Assembly (NCBI GenBank): GCA_031216445.1
Contig: CM062196.1
Location: 3,108,001 to 3,172,000, forward strand
DNA from: Lateolabrax maculatus
Taxonomy: Eukaryota > Chordata > Actinopteri > Acropomatiformes > Lateolabracidae
Direction: 5' to 3'
Length of the DNA stretch: 64,000 nt
Numbering within the stretch: position 1 is the first letter of the stretch; every line of letters starts with the position of its first letter. The notes below the pieces were generated by a model. It did no database searches and was not told the origin of the DNA. It saw only the letters and a list, made by a program, of their open reading frames with translations. The position numbers and the translations under genes are program-made. Positions 27,809 through 39,209 of this stretch are shown piece by piece.

Positions 27809-30019
27809 GTCATGTCATTTTCCCTGTCGTGAGCGAGGTGTGTTAATAATTCAGGCCGTCTCACTGTGTCTGCTGTGACAGCTGCAGGTGGGAGAACTCA
27901 CACGGGGAGAGCGACCTTCAGGGGTTTTTGTTCGTGGCTTTTCCTGTGAAGCGCTTCGGTGGGAGAACACAATGGGGTCGTGTTGGACCCTCAGATGCAG
28001 AACAGATTACTGAGCAGCCTGTAAGCACTTCCCCATTCGGGTTCGTTGTTCATGCATATTTCACGAGTGCAGTCTACAAAATATTCAATTCTTATTATTG
28101 TCAGAAAGATGCATAATTCATGATTTATTGCTACACTGTTTTTTTCTTTTTGTTTGTATAGCAGAATGGTCTCGCTTTTTATTTGTTAAATAATTCTGTT
28201 AAATAAGAAGAACAAAGACATCAAATTCACCCATATGTGCTTTTGTTCTTTGTTCTTATTTATAGCTCTTCCTGCTACAAGTTTAGACAAATCTGACCCC
28301 ACACACAAAATGAGTCTCTTTTGGTCATTGAAGCCCACAAACTACACACATTAAGTCCCATCTGACCTCAAAACTGTCACTCAAACTCGCATTCCTGAAG
28401 GTCTCTGACCAGAAAAAGCAACAAGACACAGAAGAAGTTCTGGATGAAGCTGTGGCTATGAAAACTCTGCAGCTTTCTATATTAGGAAACCGTCTTACCC
28501 ATGCCATGTAGCACTGGTAAACAAAATGGATAGTTTAAGGTATCAGATTAGAAATGGCTAAGCTTAAAATGTTCAATTGGAGAAGCTTAGTTGGAGCAAT
28601 ATACTGTATAGCCTGGGGGCAAGCACTACCTGAGGGGTAGTTTCTAGGAAGACAAAGTAGATGTAAATAAGTGTGTATGTGGAGATGCTAGTGGTGTCAC
28701 CATATGGATGGTGATGTCTGATCGGCCGAACCACAGCTTCTGTACAGACGGATTGGATGGATTGCCATGACATTTTGTACACAGATATCCATGATGCCCA
28801 CAGGATGAATCCAAATGAATTTGGTGATCCTCTGATACCAGCAGATAAAAATCTAACTTTGTCCCATTCCCATCAGATTCCCATCAACCTCAGCTATACT
28901 TGCTACAAATGATAAAATACCATGGTGAACATGATAACCATTACTTTGCCAAAAACCCACATCTCCTATTGTCAATTCACCATCCACCATTTTCAATTCC
29001 TTTGAAAACAGAGTCACTATGGAGAACTACAATCAACAATTCACCAGAAATTCATAGGGTAAATACTTATTTTAAGTCCTTTGGCCATTTGTCCTGTGGG
29101 TTATGATAACATATTTGGAATACTGCATTAGGGAAAGATGTCTGAACACAAAGATCAAACTGATCAACTCTTCTGCTGTTACATTCACACAGAAAATACA
29201 TAATATCCCTTCTGTTTTGTTTGTCAGCTGATCTTTTGATACTGCAGCTGGTTGCCGTTCTGGCCCTCCAGTGTCCGTCCACCATTCCCAGTCCACCTAC
29301 GCCCCTGCAGCATTAGAAAATAAACCTTCACTCTGTTCTCAGTGAGGACTTTCTGCAGCGGAAACCAGCACCCACACACGCAGACACCCCATCTCAAACC
29401 AATACTACAACTCAAGCTCCCTGGGTGAGTCTGGCAAACAAGCTGGCCTCAAAAGGGATTCCCTGTAAAATGGCAGCAGCGAGGAGAGGGCTGATGGGAA
29501 GTTAATGCTGAGTGGCCGGTCTGAGTGATCTTTTCCTCTGTGGTGGGACAGACTGGAAATTGCTCCACACCACTGCTGCCAGTAATCCAGTGGGCTCAGC
29601 TGTTCAGAGCGAGCAGCATGTGGTGAGGAGTTACCAGAGCATGGTTTATTGGTGTGGAAACAAATAAACACAGGAGAGCCTTGCACAGGTAGGAGATTCT
29701 CTGTCACTCGGAGTGTGTGTGTGGCCGGAGGATGATCTTCCATGTGGGAGGTGGGTGCAGAGTCACGGCCTCTGACCACAAAGGATGTGGTGAGAGGAGT
29801 CGTCATTCTCCTCCCACTCTCTTCCTTTTTCTTTATCTTTCCTCTTCCTTCATTCTCAGCACCACTATTTGCATATAAGCTATTATGTTTATTGGTGAGT
29901 ATTCAATCAATCAATCAATTATTGGTCCTTTAGCCTATAAAACATGAAAACAACAAAGGTATTTTGAACAATTACAAAGTTATTGTAAAGTTAAAATCTC
30001 AAATAAATCTCAGAGCTTT

Positions 30020-30325
30020 CATCTTGTGCTGCAACTAAGGATTATTTCCATTTTAGATTAATCTGCTGATTATTTTCTCAATTAATTATTTGGTCTAAAC
30101 AATAGAAAAAAATATTAAAAAAAAAAAAAAGAAAAGCAAATTCAATTCCTCAGCATCCATCCATCTTCAGCTGTCTTTTTTTGTCCAACCAACATTCCAA
30201 AACCCAAAGACATTCAGTTTACGAAGCAATAAAATAGGGAAAAGCAGTAAATCCACACATTGGAGACGCTGGAACCGGAGAATTTTGGCCATTGTGGCTT
30301 AAAAACTGACTTTAACGATTCAATT
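30020..30325 (+). mobile_element. hAT-like MITE, longest copy
   Basis: Starts GTGCTGCAACTAAGGATTAT and continues with AATCTGCTGATTATTTTCTC, TTTTTTTGTCCAACCAACA, AAAGACATTCAGTTTACG and GGAGACGCTGGAACCGG, ending near AACGATTCAATTATCAATC. The ends are rough inverted repeats (TAAGGATTA against AACGATTCA). Same family as the 24.6-25.4 kb cluster. An A-run at 30115-30133 interrupts it. Confidence 0.6.
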
Positions 30326-31544
30326 ATCAATCAAAAGGAGCGTGATTATTGTACTTACATTCATCAGGTGGATAGAAACAAATCCAAATGAATGATAAAG
30401 TTGTCTGCTTGATGTGTAAATAGGCAACACTGCTAGACAACTGATTAAAGTAGGATTTCTTACTTTATACCAGTGAACCAGTTTTAGATTTTTGAAATTG
30501 AAACCAGGAAATGTTTGTCATGAGGATTATAGATTATTATTGAAACTATAATTTATAAATTTTCTGTTGATTTACTGGTAAATTCATGAATTCATTGTTT
30601 CAGCACAGCTGATACTACAGATTTGCGGGCTGACCCGGCTCTTCCAGTTTGATTCAAACGGATTCAAAGACTGGAATGAAACTCAGTTGAACTAAATAAT
30701 GAAATGATACCGATCCCGTCCAAATATGGTTGGATTCAATGAAGAAACTACTACTATTTAAAAGCAGTGTCTCATGTTCACATTACAAATGGCCTGATTA
30801 TCTATGATCTGACTAAGCTCTTGGCTCGGTATCCCACCTCAGCCGCCATGGTGAAGGAGGATCAGTGCTGCCTTGAGACTGTGTGTGTCAGATCCCAGTG
30901 TGGAGGGGCAGGAGGAGGAGGGGGGAGGAGGCGCCGAAGGATCTCCTGGGATCACCGCAGAGCTCCGAGACAAAAGGGACATTGTGGCACGGACTGACCC
31001 ATCCAAGAAAACATTACTTCCTGTCCCATCAGGCTCCAGCATCCTCCGCACATGAGCTGTTAACTTCCCAGAACTGAAAGTCCCTTTTTAACATCGTCTG
31101 CTGTTAAACACTCATAGCAGGAGTACATACTGACCTTATGCAGACACTGGTACTCACACATAGTTAACTATATTTGTGGAGGAACTGGCAATCTACTAGG
31201 TTTCAAATTGACTCGACAAATAGATTTTTATATTTACTAGATGTAATAGTGAAAACTCAAGTCAGGCAAAAGAAAAACTAAAGTAGTGTTTTGAAGGCAC
31301 TACACGTATGTTTAAGCCCATTAATTACAAGCCTTGCATACCTTAAATTACTGCTGATAAAGAATAACTCCAGTTTTTGAAACAATTTGCTTTCCTTGCA
31401 GAACTAAAAGGAAAGTAAATATTGGTATTAAATTCATTGTAGGGACAGAAACATAGTTCTACTGGGATAATAATGTTGCTGAATGCTGTGCACTTACATA
31501 TTATTTCCTCATAAAGTCTTTATATGATCTTGTTTGTAGTTCTT

Positions 31545-31560
31545 CTGCCTCCTAGTGGCC
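31545..31560 (-). promoter_or_regulatory. CTCF-like core motif in a dispersed repeat
   Basis: Minus strand GGCCACTAGGAGGCAG, same repeat context (TTCTTCTGCC upstream, CCAAAAA downstream on the plus strand) as at 10924. It lies about 840 bp downstream of GMDS exon 4 inside intron 4. Confidence 0.45.
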
Positions 31561-32398
31561 AAAAAGTGATTAATGCAGCTTTACAGAACATTTAGCTATC
31601 TTTTCTTTTTACATTTCAAAAGAAAAAAAGACAAATCTGTTGTAAGTAGTTACTGCTCTAAAGATTCTTCCAGCTGATGCCCTGAATAAAACTCTTTCAA
31701 CTCCTCCAAGACTGAAGAGTCTGCTGTTGTAAAGCTGTATTCACTAGGTTTATAATCTGGAAATAAACAATAAGCGAATATGAATTCCACAATTAAGATC
31801 ACGTTAATATGGCCAGTTCCTGCTTGAAAAAGCTGCTGTTAAATACCCAAACTCAGATTTCACACTAACGACGATATGATGATAGAGAACCTCTGAATAA
31901 AAACCTACATAAAATAAAAATGAATAGTTTACTGTGATAAATTACAAATCAATCAAACCAGATCATCACCTAACAGATTAGCAGCCTCCACAATCTTCTC
32001 ATTTTACATTGTAAAACAGAGGTCAGATTTCAAGGAAATCAGTTATTGTGAAAAGGGAAAGTACTTCAAGGAATAAAACAGAAATCAATTTCACTTTGAA
32101 AGTAACACTCAACTTTGTTCATTACTCATTTACTCTAACTGCCTGTTTTCAAATTCACTATGATTACAGTATGTTGTAGGAATGCATATTCACTGTTATC
32201 AAGACTGTGATCAGCTCTTTTCTTTTGTCTGGCTCTTCAAAACAAACCCATGTGCAGTGATTCCAGGGAATGGGAAGTAGGTTAACAATGTTAATGGGAA
32301 AAGCCATATCAGAAAGGTGGTTTTTGGAGGAACACAGCGTGTCGCTCAGACTAAAGATCAATGAGAGTGCTGGAGATGTGTTTGTGGGATCACACTAC

Positions 32399-32508
32399 CT
32401 TGACGTGACTCTGAGCGCCCAGGTTGTAGATCTCTGTAGGCTTCACCTGGTTGATGATCTTAACCAGACACGTGCTGTCAGTCAGATCGCCATAATGCAG
32501 CTTCATGT
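32399..32508 (-). CDS. gmds: GMDS exon 4
   Basis: 110 nt. It starts with AC completing an Asn codon with the last A of exon 3, then encodes 36 residues from MKLHYGDLTDS to YNLGAQSHVK. The acceptor is TTTGTCAG and the donor AAG|GTAGTG, leaving phase 0. The NLGAQSHV block is a hallmark of GDP-mannose dehydratases. The next residues expected in the family (FDLAEYTADV) are absent from the rest of the window, so intron 4 extends to the left end. Confidence 0.97.
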
Positions 32509-35500
32509 CTGACAAAGAGGCGGATAAACACACACTGCTACACCAAAATGCAAAACAGGACTCACGTTGATACAAATTTGTAAGGTGATAAATAATATCT
32601 AAAAGGGTTCGAGACACTGCGACGTGGTGGTGTAGACAGGATACTTACTGCCTTCAGTGTGAGTCTGCGGGTTCTGGTAAAGATGTTCAATGCGACCCGT
32701 GTTGAAGGAGCTGGAGCGACGCACAATACCATGAACCTGTGAGAAAGAATCAAAGAGATGTATGTATTCACATCAGGCTTTATAATACATTACTACAAAC
32801 ATTACTATGCTTAGTTTACTTTGTAGGGCACTTTCATATTGTCTCGAAACAAAGTTTTTTTATGTTATTAAGTTGTTAATGCAAACTCTGTGCAGCTTCT
32901 TCACAGTAAACACAGTAACCACTCAAGAAAATACAACTGTTCGTAGCTTTAACTGTGAAGCAGCTGCGAGAGACAGTTGAGTTGCCCCAACATTCACACA
33001 TATTGACTGCAGAAGCGATGGGATACCAGTCAGTGTCAATCAAATCTCAATGCACATTGATGCACCGAAACTCAAAGACTCAATGGGTTCAGTTTAAAGT
33101 TTAATTTGGTCTAGATGGTGTTATACTTTTTTTTTTAAAACATTATTGTCTGTTCTTTATTTATACATTTGTTCTAGTTTATTGATTCATAGTACAGTAT
33201 TTATTACATTTGAAAGATGTGAAACATGATATAGTGGCCCACTTTGATTTATTGTGTTTCTTTGAAAGATCTTTGGACCAGTACAGTATTGCGTATTGCA
33301 AACGCTGATATAACAATATTATGTCTCATGGCACCAGCTCACTGTGTTTTTAATGCTGCCTGTGATCTGTGATCTGTACTCCATGTTCTGAGGGGGACGT
33401 GTGAGGAAGCTCTGCTCAGGGAAGATAACAGAACCTGATCCAAGGGGAGTCCATTAGTGGGAGGACGCTGTGCCCTGACCTCACTTCCTTTATTCACTGT
33501 GCACTTCCTGCCTGCCTGTGAGCGCCTCTTTAATGCCACCCACCCCCCATCCCACCCCCTCTACACTCAGCATCTCCAGCCTGGACCCAGTCCACTTCCT
33601 CTCTGCTGTCTCTGAGGCAGGCGGCAGATGGCGAAGCCAGCCAGGCAAGCCGGGATGGAGGTGTGTGTGTTTGTGTGTGTGCTGCTGCACGTGAGGGGAA
33701 ATGAAGTCATGCAGCTACTGTCAGGAAAACACAATGAGCACTGGTGCAGCATGTACGTTTGTACAACTGTGTTGTATGTATAGTCACTTTTCATGGGTGT
33801 AAAACCAACTCTGAAGCCTTACGTAGCCTCAGTCTCTCAGAAACAGCTTGTTAACCTCTGCAGCCATCGACAGGCTGTTGACTTTTTGTGCTCCTGAAAA
33901 CACATTGTGCAGCAGGTGAAAGTTACTGACCTCACTCATATGGCCGTATAATAACAACCATTTCCCTGTTAATGGTCTGACCCAGGGGTAAAAGGTGAGG
34001 GGTGAACAGGCTCAAAGAAACACAACTGGTCTTATCGGGGTGAGGTAGGAAGTTGATTGTCACGCTCCCTCAGGAGCTCCCACACACTGATGTGACTGGA
34101 CGCAGCTTATCGAGGGAATGTCTGTGTGTGTGTCTGTGTTTGTTGGCATTAGCGAGTGTCTGCATTCATTTCTGTGTATGTGTACTACTGAGTTTTCAAA
34201 GGACAAATTCTTGGTGCAGTGAAGTCCGCAGTCTGGATTTCTCTCTCACCTCGTAGCCTTTAGCAAGCAGGAACTCAGCCAGGTAGGAACCATCCTGTAA
34301 ATACAGAAGACAGCACCCCTTAAAACATGTAAAATAGTTCAGACATATTGATTAGAATTTCTTGCTGAATCACAGCAACACAACCAAAACATGAAAAACA
34401 AATTCACCATCCAAGTTTGGGCAAAATGAATTCAAGATCTCACCTAGTGTAAATGATTCACACACACTTGGGAGACAAATATTCTTGTAGTTGCATTATT
34501 CTTTTCTAGAAGCCAATGAACCAAACTGATGCTCCATCATGTGGTGCAATCAACAACAGATATACACACAGGCAGAACTGTACCAATTATTGATGTAATA
34601 ACTGCTATGTGATAGTAAAATGATTAAATCAAATACTTGATAATGTTATTAATAGATTATGTAAGATATATTTTGATATGATACACTAAGTTATTACATT
34701 TTTAGTCTGTGATATTTCTACACCACCAGGTCTAAATATATTAAAGCCCCCTTAAAAATGATTAATTGCCTGTTAATGAGTTAATGTAACGTGAGAAGTT
34801 GTCAGATAATGTAATCATATCAGTAGTCTTAATCATACTTTTCACCTATGTAGAACACATTTATGTTTTTTATGTTTTGATTATCAGGGCGATCATATTA
34901 AATATCAGTGTCTAACAATTAACCAGATGTACCAGGGCCACTATGTGATCTATTAGGTCAAGGGAAAAAAATCTGTGTTAAAAGCATTAATTAATAACTA
35001 GGATGTTTAAAATATTGAATATTCAGAGAGGATTAAGACTGAAACCGTTTTGTAGATTTAGAATAATCAATATATTCAAAAGAGTGAAAACCCCACCTCA
35101 CACCCCCAAAATACCTGAAATGTTCCCCGCCTTGTAAAGCTTATTTCATGAAGAAGTACATGCTGGTTAATGTTTCTGCTGTTTATGTAAGTTGATTAAG
35201 TGTTTAGGGACGTGTTAAACGTCTAAAGTATGGAAGATGATTATTATATCTTACAAGTAGACAATGGAAGAAACTGAAACAACACATCTTAAAAAAAGAG
35301 AGAGACAAGGAAAAAATAAACATGTTAAAGACCAGCAACAAAAGAAAATGAGGTGAACATCAATGTGGTTTCAAGATGGAGAGCTCTTGCTGTGGACAAA
35401 GGACTTTTCAATCAAGCAGAAGTTGTTTTCTCTTGAATAGTAAATCAAATGACTTGATTTTATCATTTTATTCACGATAACGCCAACAGATGTCCAAATG

Positions 35501-35794
35501 TAGCATTGCGTCAAATGTTTTAGACACTAACCTTCAGATAACCTCTAAGTGGGATTTCAATACGATTCTACTTGGTGAAACTGGCCAGGCTGGTGCAGTG
35601 ATTTGTTGGAAAGTAAAGCTGTATATTGTTAACTAGATGACATATTAATAGCGCACGAGTGGTAAAAGAAAAACTCTTTAATGGTGTTGGAACACGACCC
35701 TCCTGAAGCCTCCACACTGCAGCTGAATACTGAGTCCCGGGATCATTAGGTGTAACATCCACATGAATCAGGGGCTTTGGGCAGACATTGGGCC

Positions 35795-35874
<80 letters not shown>

Positions 35875-35896
35875 CATGTGTGTGTGTGTGTGTATG

Positions 35897-35936
<40 letters not shown>

Positions 35937-38900
35937 CGAACCCTGTCAATAAGGTCTTGTTCCCCTCACCCATGTTACTCCTCGTCTTTTTTCCCTGCTC
36001 AGACTTTCCGACCGCACATTCTGGAACACTCCGGAACATTCCGAGCCAGTCGTGGCATTCATCCCTCAATCCCCCCCCCCCTCACACATGTGCACACGCG
36101 CACACACACGGAACACAGACACACGCACACACGGAACACAGACACACACACACACGGAACACAGACACTCGTACTCTCACACTGCCAGCGTTGCCAGCTC
36201 CATGCACCCTCTCCAGGTCTGGGGGTAACGGTCAATGTGGAGGCCAGGGAGCAGGGACGGGGAGCAGGGAGCAGGGAGCAGGGACGGGGCTGGAGGTTGG
36301 GGGACACCCAACCTGCACTCGGCAACGGGCGGGATGGATATGTTTTGCATTTGGGCCTGCTCCTGGAGGGACTGTACAGGTGGGCCAATTATGATGTAGA
36401 GCAAAGACAGGAGATAAACCCGTGGAAGCTTTACACTCCAAAACCAACAACTACAAGCTGGAAAAAGGGTAAAATACAAACGGGTAGTTGTTTAAAAAGA
36501 AACAAAAGAAACTTTATCTCTCAGGTCAGTTCATGCACTAGTATCCTGGTTATGACCAGATTTTGGGGGTATCCCGGTTATCTGTTGCACATGTAAACGT
36601 TTCAGAAACCTAGATAAGCCCCTCTTTCTAAGAATCCTAAATATGCTACCTGGAGTACTCCAGTGGAAACCAGGATACTGGTAACCACCTGATCCTGGTT
36701 TCGGGTTCCTGACACCTGCAGACAGACGATCAGAAACCTGGATACTGTTGTGATAATGTAGAAATATGAATAACCAGGTTTTTTCATGTTCCATGTAAAC
36801 TCCATATCCTGAATATGACAAAAATAGGATAAGACTAAAAACCAGGATACTTGTGCACATGTAAATGCAATCGGTAACTTCCATTAAAGATGTATGAACT
36901 GTTTTTTTGGCCACTAGGAGGCAGAAGAAAAGAAGCCCTGACGTATTGCTGGTCATGTATGTACTTGTTTGGGGAAAACAGATTTCCCCTGCTGCTAGAA
37001 ACAGGGTTGATGAGAGCACTGAGCCATAAAGTAAATGTGCCGTACAGCCAAATCAAAACATTACATCTCATTTAGATGCTCACTTTTCTGGTTGTTGATG
37101 AGACTGTTATTTGTAAGTATTTAAGGCATGCATCCAGGAAGCTGTTTTAGTACTTTGGCTCCTGTCTGAAATGAAGAGAAACTGACATATGTGTATTATG
37201 AGGATTTGCTGTCATCCTTGTGTGTGAGCCTTCTAATGTTTTTTTTACACAGAAACCTGACACACTGAAGCAGGAACTATCAGGTTGTTGGGGCCTCCAC
37301 TCCGCCCAATCTCCAAATCCAAATCATGCAGGAGTCCATTTGGAATATAGTTTTTACTCCTTTCTGACATCCACTGGTTCCCCTTCCTACTGTGACATGT
37401 AAAACTGTCTGTAAACAAAGGCCTACTGTCATACTCCATGACAGTGTCATCCACTGATGAAGACTGAGGTGCAGTTGAAATGTATGGTGGTGTATGTTCA
37501 TTTTTGCACTGGTTAGTGTGGCCACCATCTATTGACTTAATCTAAACAGGTGTTTTCTTGATTACGTTGCTTTATATACCTGCTGCTTGAACACCTTGTA
37601 GTCGGTGTTAGGCAAAACATGTGGCCGTTTTTACCTTCTTTTTACGCTGATGAATAAATGCTTTTAATTTGGATTTACACAGTTCTCACTTCTGTCAATG
37701 TTTTGCCCAGAATGGATGGGTTTAAAAATGGTAAACCGCTAGTTCTGTCCTCTAGAGACACACTAACTGTTTTACTTGTATTATAAAAAAGAATTTATGC
37801 TTTAGTTCTGCAGGTTGAGCACTCAGGCTGTGCGGTCGGTTGGCACTGACGCCCAACCTGTTTCTGCCTAACCCAGAAGGGGAGATGGGCACGGGCACTG
37901 GCAGCCCCTCGCCCGTCCCCACGGTGTTCAAAGCTCCGGCCGGTGTCATGTTTTCCTGCCCCTGTGCCAGGGTCAAAGCGTTCCATGCCAGACCAATATG
38001 GAAAATAAGCCTGAAGAGCTGCAGCTCTGTTTCAAAACAAGAGGCTCCTTTGAGGCCATATTAGCCCATAAACCCTGGCCTCACCTCGCTGTTTCCTGTT
38101 ATGGGGAGCTGGGCCGCTTGGTGGGAGCAGGGGGCTGGACACACACACAAACACACACACATACATACTGTACACACAACTACATGCTCACCTGCCAGGT
38201 CAATGTCACACCAAAAACTCCTCAAAGACTCATTTTGGCCTTTGACACAATATGATCTCTTTACTTTCTACTGTAGCTGCCCTAAATATAAGCCAAAGAG
38301 CTGGTTCAGCAAAAGCAGGGTGAACACTGACTGAAGTATAAGTGGGGGGGAGATGAAAGACTGCAGTAGCAAGGTTTGTCTGCAGGGGGAGAAAGAGTGT
38401 ACAAAACTGCATACAGGTACAGGTGTGAAACCTTTTACTACCACTGAACAGAATGGAGTGAATTCAGTATTGTTCATTGATTTTCATGTTTAAGAAATCT
38501 AACATCTTTAGTCCTTAAAATGGCTATAATTCAATACAATTATGGCATTACATGTGAAAACAATTGACTGTGTGTGGGTGCATACGTGTGCAAGTTTTTG
38601 GTGTTCAAATAGCCTTATTCCCAGCAGTAATGTTCATGCAAATAGTGTATTATTAAAAACACTAGTCATGTCAACTGATTTTAAAAACAAAATAGACATT
38701 TTAAGGAATTTAAGGAAAAGTGCAAGTCCAGCTGTTTGTACACATCAGGCTTTGTGTTTTGATTCTTTTAATGTCCGTCTCCTCATTTCTGTATTTTCTG
38801 GACTACTTTTTGGAAAAAAACACAACAAACAAACAGAGAAAAAGATATGGATAGGGTGAAAGGACGGAGAGGAGAAGAACAACCTAAAGCTGATGTTGAT

Positions 38901-39155
38901 GTAAGAAAATCAGTCCATGTGCCTGAAAAATGTTAACAATGTTCGCTCATCGGAACTGCCCTCCGAGTGCTATCATCATTAGCTCCAATCAACATTCCCA
39001 TCATCATCATCATCATCATCATTATCACATCAGCATTGTGTGGTTTCACTCAGAGGATGGATACCCATCTCGTTCCATTTCCAACTTGGTGGAGTGGGCG
39101 GATTCGAGGGTCTGGACCCAGGAAAATATCCATCAATATCTGAAGGTGGCACTGC

Positions 39156-39209
<54 letters not shown>

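Larger units (their letters stand above)
1..32398 (-). other. gmds: GMDS intron 4 (partial, runs off the left end)
   Basis: This long stretch lies 3' of GMDS exon 4 on the coding (minus) strand. I searched both strands for the next GMDS exons, which should carry the rest of the dehydratase (FDLAEYTADV, YQASTSELYG, SPYGAAKLYA-like peptides), and found none, so it is read as intron. It is AT-rich, with microsatellites, MITE-like repeats and some GC-balanced, low-repeat blocks that may be regulatory (listed separately). GMDS is known to have very large introns in vertebrates. The open frames here are short or driven by simple repeats; I recognise no protein. Stretches not covered by other entries show nothing I can name. 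Confidence 0.8.

Noticed and set aside
1..32398. Search for GMDS exons 5 onward
   Set aside because: No peptide resembling the next conserved segments was found on the minus strand, so these exons are placed outside the window.
35763..36596. 277-codon plus-strand open frame
   Set aside because: It is carried by the TG microsatellite and CA-rich minisatellites; the remainder has no recognisable domain.
36531..37019. 162-codon minus-strand open frame
   Set aside because: Spans the MITE at 36540-36852 and a CTCF-like repeat; not a transposase or other family I can identify.
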